From contig CANOSM010000022.1 of NCBI GenBank assembly GCA_947569365.1, positions 1 to 34,813 of the forward strand: a DNA stretch of 34,813 nucleotides, written 5' to 3'. Numbering within the stretch: the first letter of the stretch is position 1; the number at the start of each line of letters is the position of its first letter. This document shows positions 27,522 to 34,813 of the stretch, in pieces. Origin of the DNA: an uncultured Clostridium sp. Lineage in GTDB: Bacteria; Bacillota; Clostridia; TANB77; CAG-508. The notes beneath the pieces were generated by a model that did not search any database, was not told where the DNA came from, and saw only the letters and a program-made list of their open reading frames with translations. The translations under genes were made by a program, and so were the position numbers.

Positions 27522-28756
27522 TGATGAATTAAAAAAAATCTTTTCTAAAGATTTTGAACTTCCACGGTTCTTATAAAACTACAATAAAAAATGCTTTAAA
27601 TATAAAAAATAAAAGAAAGTTGACTTTTTACAAAACAAAAACATTTAGAACGTTTGCAACTGTATGTGGATGTCTTGTTTTAATTACAACAATTTCATTT
27701 GCCAAAACTTTTTCTAAACAAATTAATAATTTCTTTAATGCAAATGCTGGTATGGATACGGCAATCCAAAATGGATATATTTCTAAGCCCAATATGAAGT
27801 ATATTAATTCTAATAATGTAGAAACAAAAGTTGACAATTTTTTAATGGATGATTTTAATTTATGTTTTACTCTTAATATAAAATTGAATGATATTAATGT
27901 AAAAAATATTAATGATATAACTTTAAATAATTTCATAATTACTGATGAAGAGAAAAGAATTTTATATTGCAATAGTAATGATACTTTTAATGAATATATA
28001 GATAAAGAAAATTTAAACTATAGATACACTGATTTTAATGATAATTATATAAATAGTGGTGTAAATAATTATATAAAAAGTAAAAATGTAAAAGATAATA
28101 CAATCTCTGTAGTATACAATTTGTATGCAAGTAATTATCCTAAAAGCAAAAATTTAAACATTAACTTTTCTAATATAATTTGCGATTCTGATGAAAAAAC
28201 ATCATTAGTAGGTGATTGGAATATTAATCTAAAAGTTCCAAAAAAATTTTATAATAGACAAAATAAAATATATAAAGTAAAAAGTTGTTCAGATGATAAT
28301 GTTAAAGTTAATAGTGCTATTGTCTATGATACTTGTATGAAACTTAATTTTACAATGGACACAGAGAAAGTTTATAATGATAACGATAGTGAAGAAGAAA
28401 TTAAAGAAAAATTACATCAAAAAGGTCAGGAAGAATATAAAAAATGGAATGACTTCATGAAAAAACATGATTGGCAACTTAAAACTGAGGAAGAATATGA
28501 TGAATATAAAAGAATTTTCGAGTTATTTTCAAGAGAAGATACTTATGTACAAACATCAGATGGTAAAAAATATTATGTAGCTGCCAATACTAATCCTGAT
28601 GATGCAAGAAAAGATGATGGAAGATCCACTGGATTTATAGAATATAATGATATATATACTTTAACAAAAACTAATGCAACAGATACGTTAACTGTATATG
28701 TACAATATAATGATAATGGTAATTGGAAAGATATATATATTGAGTTAGAAAGATAA
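27508..28756 (+). CDS. DUF4179-type anti-sigma factor, frameshifted near its start
   Basis: This is the probable membrane-anchored partner that holds the upstream sigma factor inactive. The natural start is the ATG at 27508, which overlaps the sigma gene and follows GAAGGGAG. That frame reads MENFDDELKKIFSKDFELPR and stops at 27574-27576. The rest of the protein continues in the next frame (GSYKTTIKNAL) to 28756. Removing one base at about 27565-27569 gives one 415-aa protein. A single membrane helix (TFATVCGCLVLITTISFAKT) follows the short cytoplasmic part. After it come GMDTAIQNGYISKPNMKYI and VDNFLMDDFNLCFTLNIKL, typical of DUF4179 proteins. Without the N-terminal part a TTG start at 27554 is possible but has no good ribosome site. 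A sequence error, a true mutation or +1 frameshifting are all open. Confidence 0.75.
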
Positions 28757-28891
28757 AAAGTTCCTTTTTTAAATGTATTCTTTAAGAATGTCTATTACTA
28801 TCTGCTATTGTAGTTTACTGTAATAAAAAACATGGAAACTTCTTTACAAATGCAAGCAAATCTATGAAAAATTATTAAATCTTATATATAG

Positions 28892-29300
28892 AATAAAACA
28901 GTAATTGGGACTTTAGTTTTAGTTATGATTACACACGTGCCTTCTTTTATTTATGTTTTTTCAGCAGACAATAAACCTTTTCTATATGGTATTTATAATA
29001 TTGATCCATTTACTTTTACCAATACTAACACTACACCTATCAAACTGGTGGAAAAATTCATGTGTGTGTGGTTTAATACTAGTTCAGCAAATACTTCTAA
29101 TGGCAAATATAGAAGTATAAAGATTCTTTCATTCTTCTCTCATGTTTCATAATTCAGTTTTGAAAGTAATACATTAACAAGTAACTAATAAATTTTTTCA
29201 TGTTTTTTTCCTGATATCAATACGATAGCAGGTTTTTTAATTAGATATTTTATTAACTATAGTAACTACAATTTCTTTTATTTTTAGTTTACAATTTAAA
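28892..29300 (+). pseudogene. Possible remnant of a secreted, wall-anchored protein
   Basis: An open frame runs from after a TAG at 28889-28891 to 29152. Its first residues read NKTVIGTLVLVMITHVPSFI and then YVFSADN, a plausible signal peptide. The expected ATG is replaced by ATAGAAT, as if one base had been gained. Beyond the stop, out-of-frame pieces (FPDINTIAGFLI, then ILLTIVTTISFIFSLQFKK and a stop) recall a degraded wall-sorting signal. The middle shows no known domain and no ribosome site is seen. The reading as a dead gene is tentative; the 75-aa frame from 28925 could simply be chance. The gap 28757-29355 otherwise contains only the carD terminator. Confidence 0.3.
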
Positions 29301-29304
29301 AAAT

Positions 29305-29327
29305 AAAAAAAGGCTTTCGCCTTTTTA
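29305..29327 (-). terminator. Intrinsic terminator of the carD-family gene
   Basis: A compact hairpin has a GGC/GCC core extended by A-T pairs and a GAAA tetraloop when read on the minus strand, and is followed by a T run. It lies about 30 bases beyond the stop of the CarD-family gene. Confidence 0.85.
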
Positions 29328-29355
29328 TATTAACTATGTATTATAGTATTAAAAA

Positions 29356-29910
29356 TTAATTTAGAGAAATTAGTTTTTTTACAACATTGCCTTCTTCAAT
29401 TGTATCTTTTACTGTATTTGCATGAATCTCATATGCTTTCTCAATTTTACTTTCTACAGCTGATTCAACTTCATTTAGTTCTCTCTTTTCTGCTAATACT
29501 AATTCACTTATTAGTATCTGTTTTGCATTTAAAAGCATTTTCTTTTCACCTGTAGATAAACCTTTTTCTTTTTGTTTAAAACTTAGATTTCTAACAATGT
29601 CTGCAACTTCGAAAATATCACCTGTCTTCATTTTGTTCATATTTTCTCTATATCTTTTGTTCCAATTCATAGACATTTCTGTACTGTCTTTTTCTAAGAC
29701 TGTCATAACTTTTTGTGCTGATTCCCCGTCTATGACATTTCTTACTCCGATTTCTTCTGCTTTAGCAGTAGGAACCATAACTTTTACCTCGCCTGGCATC
29801 TTTATGATATAATATGTTTGTTTCTCGTTCAAAACTGCCCTTTCTTCTATAGATTGAATCACTCCAGCGCCATGCATTGGATAAACTACTTCATCGCCTA
29901 CACTAAACAT
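29356..29910 (-). CDS. CarD/CdnL-family transcriptional regulator
   Basis: This is a CarD/CdnL-type protein of 184 aa. Such proteins bind the RNA polymerase beta subunit through a Tudor-like N-terminal domain and stabilise the open complex at promoters, including rRNA promoters. The start is set at 29910 (MFSVGDEVVYPMHGAGVIQS) because GAAAGGAGTG precedes it and the promoter's -10 box lies only about 50 bases upstream. A longer frame to 29985 would run through that promoter. The N-terminal domain ends near KVMVPTAKAEEIGVR. The C-terminal helical part includes NWNKRYRENMNKMKTGD and SFKQKEKGLSTGEKKMLLNA, as in the family. Its length is slightly above the usual 160-170 aa. It is a single gene with its own promoter and terminator. 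Confidence 0.92.
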   Translation of the reverse strand: MFSVGDEVVYPMHGAGVIQSIEERAVLNEKQTYYIIKMPGEVKVMVPTAKAEEIGVRNVIDGESAQKVMTVLEKDSTEMSMNWNKRYRENMNKMKTGDIFEVADIVRNLSFKQKEKGLSTGEKKMLLNAKQILISELVLAEKRELNEVESAVESKIEKAYEIHANTVKDTIEEGNVVKKLISLN

Positions 29911-29956
29911 GTAAGTCACACTCCTTTCAGGTAAACTTATTTTTAAGCACGTGTTT

Positions 29957-29985
29957 ATTATACTATAAAATTTGGTAAAAGTCAA
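29957..29985 (-). promoter_or_regulatory. Sigma-A-type promoter of the carD-family gene
   Basis: On the minus strand TTGACT (29980-29985) and a perfect TATAAT (29957-29962) are separated by 17 bases, with an extended AG before the -10 box. This is one of the strongest promoter matches in the window. Confidence 0.75.
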
Positions 29986-30105
29986 AGAAAAAACAGGAAT
30001 AAATTCACATAATTTTTGTAATACTTTGCTAATATTAAGTGTTTCTTTTGATATTCTAAGATTACAATGTTTTAATTTTTTTGTTTATTTTTTTATTTCT
30101 GTAAA

Positions 30106-30978
30106 CTACTTTTTTATAACTCTTGTCCGATCAAACTTCTTTGTATTATTATTATTCTGTCTATCCCTTTTTATACCATTTTCTTTTAATGGTGGAACAT
30201 CTATATGATCAAATGTATGTGCACTTTCTCCACTTGTAAGTCTTGGTCTAAAATTAGTTTTAGATATAAAATATTCTTTTTCAGAAATAATAAATGGGTA
30301 ATATCTAGCAAGTAATTGTTGTCTTTCTGTTTCATCCATTTTTTTAATTGTAGGACATAATAATTTATCTATAATAATTCTTTCAGTTTGATGTATCTTC
30401 TCATCCAAACTTTCTTGCTCTTTACTCCCATCTTTATTATTATCTATTTTATCATATACATCTATAACACCTTTAAATATACCATCCATATTCTTTGATA
30501 TACTTTTAAAAGGTCCAAAAATATGTCCTTTATTTATTCTTTTAATTATATCTTTTGAATAATTATAATCAAATAATCCATTAAAAAGTTCCTCTTCCTG
30601 AATTCCTTTTGCAATAATCATTTGTCTTATTAAATTACTATTTATCGTATACAAACCATCATCATTATTTTGATTTGTATATATCTCATATCCTAATACA
30701 TCTATTTTTCTATATTCATTATCTTGTGCTACAAACATTTCTACTGTAGATTCGTTAAAGTACTCATTTTCCTTTGGTACCTCCTCTTTCTTAGTAAAAA
30801 CTTCTTCTACTGAATATCCTGAAATTTTTACAGGGTTCTTAGATAAAAACTTTTTTACATATTGTTCCCCCATCATATGAGTCATCTCATGTCTTATAAA
30901 CTCATATAAGAACTCCTCATCATCTAATACATCTTCTTTTAATGAAATTCCTCCTAGTAGTCCATCTACAAATCCCAA
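30106..30978 (-). CDS. HExxH metalloprotease-like protein, larger downstream part of a split gene
   Basis: This part is 290 aa when begun at a TTG at 30978, but no ribosome site precedes it, and the open frame continues back to about 31058 as EEILERVNNIIHYIEIVKEY. It contains FIRHEMTHMMGE, an HExxH zinc-binding signature with a following Glu, which suggests a zinc-dependent protease or a non-catalytic relative. No membrane segment or signal peptide is seen. The C-terminus is basic and Asn-rich. Together with the small frame upstream (31031-31294) it makes one 395-aa protein if one base is removed in the run at 31046-31049. I do not recognise the family, and the substrate is unknown. Confidence 0.65.
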   Translation of the reverse strand: MGFVDGLLGGISLKEDVLDDEEFLYEFIRHEMTHMMGEQYVKKFLSKNPVKISGYSVEEVFTKKEEVPKENEYFNESTVEMFVAQDNEYRKIDVLGYEIYTNQNNDDGLYTINSNLIRQMIIAKGIQEEELFNGLFDYNYSKDIIKRINKGHIFGPFKSISKNMDGIFKGVIDVYDKIDNNKDGSKEQESLDEKIHQTERIIIDKLLCPTIKKMDETERQQLLARYYPFIISEKEYFISKTNFRPRLTSGESAHTFDHIDVPPLKENGIKRDRQNNNNTKKFDRTRVIKK

Positions 30979-31030
30979 ACCATTAGGATCTTCTTTATAT
31001 TCTTTTACAATTTCTATATAATGTATTATA

Positions 31031-31294
31031 TTATTTACTCTTTCTAAAATCTCTTCTTAATCTAGAATGGCTTTCTATATAATCTACTGCTTTTCTAAAT
31101 GGCTTAATTAATTTTAGTGCTCTTTTATCTTCAATAAAGTACATCTCTATGGCTCTAAATTCACAAAATAGGCTATCTAATTCACTGTCATACTCTCCAT
31201 TTTCTTCTAGTTCTTTTAAAAGTTCTTTTTCCTTTTCTTTATATTCTCTTTTAGGTATATTATCAATATCATAATTTTCTTCTATATCAGACAT
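31031..31294 (-). CDS. N-terminal fragment of the split HExxH protein
   Basis: The ATG at 31294 has a good AAGGAG site, and the 87-aa frame is strongly charged and helical (Glu/Lys-rich first 50 residues, then FRAIEMYFIEDKRALKLI). It ends shortly after SRLRRDF. At the same place the next frame, which has no start signal of its own, carries on with LERVNNIIHYIEIV. Dropping one T from the TTTT run (plus strand 31046-31049) joins them as RRDLERVNN without disturbing either side. I therefore read this as the true start of the metalloprotease-like gene. Two separate overlapping genes remain a less likely alternative. Confidence 0.6.
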   Translation of the reverse strand: MSDIEENYDIDNIPKREYKEKEKELLKELEENGEYDSELDSLFCEFRAIEMYFIEDKRALKLIKPFRKAVDYIESHSRLRRDFRKSK

Positions 31295-31348
31295 ATAAAC
31301 TCCTTAATTTTTAATATATTATTAATATTATATCCAAACAAAAAATTA

Positions 31349-31371
31349 AAAGCTAGTGTTTTACTAGCTTT
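31349..31371 (-). terminator. Intrinsic terminator of dut
   Basis: A perfect 9-bp stem (31349-31357 against 31363-31371) with a 5-base loop is followed by a T-rich stretch on the minus strand. It lies 15 bases past the dut stop. Confidence 0.8.
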
Positions 31372-31385
31372 CTTTAAATATATTT

Positions 31386-31850
31386 TTAATTTTTATTAGT
31401 AGATCCAAATCCACCCATTCTTGTACCTTCAGCATTATCATCGTCTGTTATTAGGTATTTCATGAATATTACTTGTCCTATTACATCTCCTTTTTTTATT
31501 TCAACATCATGATCAAAAAAATTATAATATGAGTACATAAAATGTCCATCATTATCTGGATTTTCATAATAGTCACTATCTATTATTCCAACACTATTTG
31601 CCATTACAAGTCCTTTTTTTCCTGGATTAGAACTTCTATTACATAACATATAAAATTCATCTGGTTCACAGTATGCTTTTAGTCCTGTTTTTATTAATGT
31701 TGGTTTTTGCCCTGGCTTAAATGCAGGAATTATACAATCTTCAGCAGCTTCCACATCATACCCTGCTGAATATTTTGTTTTCCTTACTGGTAAATTTATA
31801 CCTTTGTTTTCAAATCCTTTTGCTACTTCAAATCCACGTTTTCTTTCCAT
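31386..31850 (-). CDS. dut: dUTP diphosphatase (trimeric dUTPase)
   Basis: dUTPase hydrolyses dUTP to dUMP and pyrophosphate, keeping uracil out of DNA and feeding thymidylate synthesis. All five family motifs are visible in order: SAGYDVEA, then NRSSNPGKKGLVMAN (a variant of the usual RSGL form), GIIDSDYYENP with the catalytic Asp, KGDVIGQVIF, and the C-terminal RMGGFGSTNK lid. An insertion YENPDNDGHFMYSYYNF makes this the longer variant seen in some Clostridia and phages. The start is set at the second Met (31850, 154 aa) because AAAGGA lies nine bases before it; the first ATG at 31868 has no site. It follows adhE on the same strand after a hairpin and may depend on read-through. Confidence 0.92.
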   Translation of the reverse strand: MERKRGFEVAKGFENKGINLPVRKTKYSAGYDVEAAEDCIIPAFKPGQKPTLIKTGLKAYCEPDEFYMLCNRSSNPGKKGLVMANSVGIIDSDYYENPDNDGHFMYSYYNFFDHDVEIKKGDVIGQVIFMKYLITDDDNAEGTRMGGFGSTNKN

Positions 31851-31873
31851 ATCTAACAATCCTTTCATTAATA

Positions 31874-31898
31874 AGAACGACTTAAAATAAGTCGTTCT
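31874..31898. terminator. Terminator hairpin between adhE and dut
   Basis: A perfect 11-bp stem (31874-31884 against 31888-31898) has a tight 3-base loop. The T run is stronger on the plus-strand side (CTTTTATTTTT) than on the minus side, so for adhE transcripts it may be a leaky terminator or a 3' end stabiliser. It lies 13 bases after the adhE stop. Confidence 0.65.
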
Positions 31899-31910
31899 CT
31901 TTTATTTTTA

Positions 31911-33893
31911 TTATTTTATATCATTTCCATAGTATGCGTCAAGTAAAATTTGTTTTAATTCTTTAACAAGTGGTAGTCTTGGATTTGCTGTGGTACATTG
32001 ATCTTCGAATGCTCTATCTGCTAAGTTATCAACTTTAGATAAGAAATCATTTTCTTCTATTCCACATTCTTTTAATGATTTTGGCATTTCTAATTTTTCC
32101 ATTAAATCTTTAATTGCTTTTATAAAAGATGCAATTCCTTCTTCTTTAGTTGATGCTGGAAGTCCTACTCTATCTGCTAGTTTTCTAATCTTTTCGTCAG
32201 CTATAAAATATTCATATTTAGGGAATGAAACGAATTTAGTTGGTTTGCTTGCATTATATCTTATTACATATGGAAGTAACACAGCATTTGCTCTACCATG
32301 AGGTATATGATATTCTGCTCCTAATTTATGTGCTAATGAATGATTAACACCTAAAAAAGCATTTGTAAATGCCATACCTGCAATTGTACTTGCATTATGC
32401 ATTTTTTCTCTTGCCATCTTATCAGATCCATCGATATATGCTTTTTCTAAATTTTCAAATACTAATTCTACTGCTTTTTCTGCTAATCCATCTGTATAAT
32501 CAGATGCCATATTTGAAATATAAGCTTCAATAGCATGTGTTAATACATCCATACCAGTATCTGCAGTCATTCTTTTTGGTAAACTCATAACTAATTCTGG
32601 ATCAACTATTGCAACATCTGGAGTTAGTTCATAATCTGCTAAAGGATATTTCATATTTTTTTGTTTATCAGTAATAACTGCAAATGAAGTTACTTCTGAT
32701 CCTGTTCCAGATGTAGTAGGTATTGCTACCATTTTTACTTTTTCACCAAGTTTTGGAAATTTATAAGTTCTTTTTCTTATATCCATAAATTTAAGTTTTA
32801 ATCCTTCAACATCTGCATCTGGATGTTCATAAAATAACCACATACCTTTTGCGGCATCTATTGGGCTTCCTCCACCAAGTGCAATTACTACATCAGGATT
32901 AAAGTTTCTCATTGCTTCAACACCTTTTTTTATTGTGTCAAAAGAAGGATCTGATTCAACTTCTGAAAATATTTCAGAGTGAACATATTTTTCTCTTTTA
33001 CGTAATTGATATAATATTTTATCTACATAACCAAATTTAACCATTGATTCGTCTGTTACAATAAATGCTCTTGTTATATCTGGCATCTTTGATAGATATT
33101 CAATTGAGCCAGCTTCAAAATATATTTTTTCTGGAACTTTAAACCATTGCATATTTACTCTCCTTTTTGCTACTCTTTTTATATTTATTAGATTTACAGA
33201 TGATACATTATCTGTAGTTGAGTTTCCTCCAAAAGTACCACATCCAAGAGTAAGTGATGGCATATTTGTATTATAAATATCTCCTATGGCACCATGTGTA
33301 GATGGTGAGTTTACAATAATTCTTCCTGCTTTTACTCTATTTGAAAATTCTAAGATTGTTTCTCTATTTTCTGAATGTATAACAGCAGAATGTCCAAGTC
33401 CTCCATATTCTATAAGTGATTCAGCTAAACTTATTCCTTCTGCTTTATCTTTAACAGTATAATAAGTTAATATTGGACTTAATTTTTCTTTTGAAAATGG
33501 AAATTCGTCTCCAACTCCAGTTTCTTTTACAATTAATACCTTTGTATCTTCTGGAATTTCAAAACCACCAAGTTTTGCTATTTGATATGGACTTTGTCCA
33601 GGTATTTTTGAATTTAATTTATAACCACCATTATCATCTTTTTCAAAAACTGATTTTAATAATTTTTCCTTTTCTTCTTTATTTACTATATAACATTTTG
33701 CCTCTTTTACTAATCTTTCAAAATCTTTTGATATCTCTTTATCTACAATAACAGCTTGCTCTGATGCACATATCATACCATTATCAAATGATTTAGACAT
33801 TACTAAATCATTTACTGATGTTTCAAGTTTTGCTGTTTTATCTATATAACAAGGAACATTTCCGAGGTCCAACACCAAGGGCTGGTTTTCCAC
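31911..33893 (-). CDS. adhE: Bifunctional acetaldehyde/alcohol dehydrogenase AdhE, C-terminal fragment
   Basis: AdhE converts acetyl-CoA to acetaldehyde and then to ethanol with NADH, closing the redox balance in fermentation. This fragment holds the second half of the aldehyde dehydrogenase domain, including the catalytic Cys in NGMICASEQ, and the whole iron-dependent alcohol dehydrogenase domain. The latter shows the NAD-binding GGGSPIDAAKGMW, then PTTSGTGSE and the metal-site region FLGVNHSLAHKLGAEYHIPH. The nominal GTG start at 33893 has no ribosome site. Its first ten residues (MENQPLVLDL) are out-of-frame reading of the preceding PALGVGP segment, so real coding begins at about 33863 with GNVPCYIDKTA. 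The upstream half is in another frame (33838-34509). One extra base at about 33864 separates them; together they give 865 aa, the normal AdhE length. Confidence 0.93.
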   Translation of the reverse strand: MENQPLVLDLGNVPCYIDKTAKLETSVNDLVMSKSFDNGMICASEQAVIVDKEISKDFERLVKEAKCYIVNKEEKEKLLKSVFEKDDNGGYKLNSKIPGQSPYQIAKLGGFEIPEDTKVLIVKETGVGDEFPFSKEKLSPILTYYTVKDKAEGISLAESLIEYGGLGHSAVIHSENRETILEFSNRVKAGRIIVNSPSTHGAIGDIYNTNMPSLTLGCGTFGGNSTTDNVSSVNLINIKRVAKRRVNMQWFKVPEKIYFEAGSIEYLSKMPDITRAFIVTDESMVKFGYVDKILYQLRKREKYVHSEIFSEVESDPSFDTIKKGVEAMRNFNPDVVIALGGGSPIDAAKGMWLFYEHPDADVEGLKLKFMDIRKRTYKFPKLGEKVKMVAIPTTSGTGSEVTSFAVITDKQKNMKYPLADYELTPDVAIVDPELVMSLPKRMTADTGMDVLTHAIEAYISNMASDYTDGLAEKAVELVFENLEKAYIDGSDKMAREKMHNASTIAGMAFTNAFLGVNHSLAHKLGAEYHIPHGRANAVLLPYVIRYNASKPTKFVSFPKYEYFIADEKIRKLADRVGLPASTKEEGIASFIKAIKDLMEKLEMPKSLKECGIEENDFLSKVDNLADRAFEDQCTTANPRLPLVKELKQILLDAYYGNDIK

Positions 33894-34509
33894 ATGAATA
33901 TGCAGCTTTTACCATTCCTGTTCCTCCAGTTGCTAGAATCAAATTAACATCTGGATGATTCATTAATGCTCTTGTAGCCTCAATTGATGGCTCTTCAACC
34001 CATAGTATACAATCTTTTGGTGCACCAGCAGCAACTGCAGCATCTCTTACTATTCTTGCTGCTTCACTACTAGATTTTTGAGCAGATGGATGAAAACCAA
34101 ATATGATTACATTTCTTGTTTTTGCTGCAATCATTGACTTAAACATTGTTGTTGATGTAGGATTAGTAACTGGTGTTACACCAGCAATAATTCCAATAGG
34201 CTCTGCAATTTCAATATATCCTTCTTCAGTATTTTCATTTATAACTCCTACTGTTTTATCATATTTTATACTATGATAAATATACTCTGTTGCAAACATA
34301 TTCTTAGTTATCTTATCTTCATATATTCCTCTCTGTGTTTCTTCTACAGCCATCTTAGCAAGCTTCATATGATTTTCAAGTCCAGCCATTGACATTTTCT
34401 TTATAATCTCATTAACTTGTTCTTGATTTAATTTCATATATTCCTCTGATGCAACTTTCGCTCTTTTAACTAGATCGTCAATCATCTTCTCAACGTCATT
34501 TTTTTCCAT
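33838..34509 (-). CDS. adhE: Bifunctional AdhE, N-terminal aldehyde dehydrogenase fragment
   Basis: This is the first 223 codons of adhE, from an ATG with a good AAGGAGG site to an early stop. Typical AdhE segments are KMAVEETQRGIYEDKITKN, then EPIGIIAGVTPVTNPTST, KTRNVIIFGFHPSAQKSS, and DVNLILATGGTGMVKAAYS. After KPALGVGP the frame goes wrong (RKCSLLYR and stop), whereas AdhE should continue GNVPCYIDKTA, which is present in the next frame. The fragment lacks the catalytic Cys and would be inactive alone. If the extra C at 33864 is real and not bypassed, the strain has no functional AdhE from this locus. If it is a consensus error, adhE is intact. Confidence 0.93.
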   Translation of the reverse strand: MEKNDVEKMIDDLVKRAKVASEEYMKLNQEQVNEIIKKMSMAGLENHMKLAKMAVEETQRGIYEDKITKNMFATEYIYHSIKYDKTVGVINENTEEGYIEIAEPIGIIAGVTPVTNPTSTTMFKSMIAAKTRNVIIFGFHPSAQKSSSEAARIVRDAAVAAGAPKDCILWVEEPSIEATRALMNHPDVNLILATGGTGMVKAAYSCGKPALGVGPRKCSLLYR

Positions 34510-34545
34510 AAAAGTTCCTCCTTCATTTTATAAACGTTCAGACAT

Positions 34546-34574
34546 AGTATATATTTAATAATTAATTTTTTCAA
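34546..34574 (-). promoter_or_regulatory. Sigma-A-type promoter of adhE
   Basis: On the minus strand TTGAAA (34569-34574) and TATACT (34546-34551), each five of six to consensus, are 17 bases apart, about 40 bases before the adhE ATG. I saw no Rex-type operator (TTGTTA-n-TAACAA form) in the region. Nothing else is recognisable in 34510-34813. Confidence 0.65.
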
Positions 34575-34813
34575 TACCTAAACTACTTTTAATATTTTAT
34601 CTATTAAGTGGAATTTTTATACAATTTTTTATTTTTTTAATATATTTTTCTTAAAATACTAAAATACTCTATTATTAAACAATAAATTCATAAGATGCAT
34701 ATTTCTAAACAAGTAAAATTATCTATATCTTTTATTATTATTCATGTTTATTTTAAATGTTACTAGAAATATAATAACTATTGCTATTAATTATAAAATT
34801 GTTTATAAATAAA

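Noticed and set aside
29972..30208. Plus-strand 78-aa open frame overlapping the carD promoter
   Set aside because: It crosses the carD promoter and the end of the HExxH gene, has no ribosome site and resembles no protein.
34510..34813. A Rex operator or riboswitch ahead of adhE
   Set aside because: I looked for a TTGTTA/TAACAA palindrome and for stable paired leader structures, but saw only promoter boxes in AT-rich sequence.

Overview
The window comes from a very AT-rich, spore-forming anaerobic Firmicute, most likely a gut-type Clostridia. The basis is the strong A+T bias, AGGAGG-type ribosome binding sites, a YlbJ spore protein, a fermentative bifunctional AdhE, a folate-dependent TrmFO, a Cys-type L33 and a CarD-family regulator. 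No phage, IS element, CRISPR array, tRNA or rRNA was recognised.

Layout. 1-9.0 kb (minus strand) holds two large Thr/Pro-repeat proteins of unknown function (581 and 1709 aa) flanking trmFO, then a small hypothetical gene. Both large genes have clear sigma-A-type promoters, and the proteins seem to share an N-terminal module joined to low-complexity linkers. 9.1-10.1 kb is ylbJ on the plus strand, facing a DUF3137-like membrane protein across a shared bidirectional terminator. 11.3-13.7 kb encodes a membrane-anchored Asn-rich protein and a prepilin-like protein. 13.9-17.3 kb is the translation/secretion cluster rpmG-secE-nusG-rplK-rplA-[L10 leader with attenuator]-rplJ-rplL, ending in a terminator; rpoB does not follow. 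17.6-18.4 kb is an OmpR-family response regulator without a kinase beside it. 18.5-26.5 kb is one 2678-aa gene for a cyclic beta-1,2-glucan synthase-like enzyme (glycosyltransferase, glycoamylase-type and GH94-type regions). 27.0-28.8 kb is an ECF sigma factor with its DUF4179-type anti-sigma partner. 29.4-29.9 kb is a CarD-family regulator, 30.1-31.3 kb an HExxH protein split in two frames, 31.4-31.9 kb dut, and 31.9-34.5 kb adhE split in two frames.

Three genes in the right-hand 8 kb (the anti-sigma factor, the HExxH protein and adhE) each carry what looks like one extra base. Removing one base gives single reading frames of 415, 395 and 865 aa. In two of them the extra base is a C that turns CCWGG into CCWCGG, so either a sequence-motif-linked consensus error or a real mutational pattern is worth testing. 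Two intergenic regions hold apparent gene debris: a fragment matching the 3' end of the neighbouring carD gene (about 26.64-26.72 kb), and a possible decayed secreted, wall-anchored protein (about 28.89-29.30 kb).

Gene-poor stretches. 1-286 holds one terminator. 17293-17598 holds the rpmG promoter and a terminator. 26501-26987 holds the carD-like fragment and a possible sigma promoter. 28757-29355 holds the degraded reading frame and the carD terminator. 34510-34813 holds the adhE promoter. Nothing else could be supported in them.
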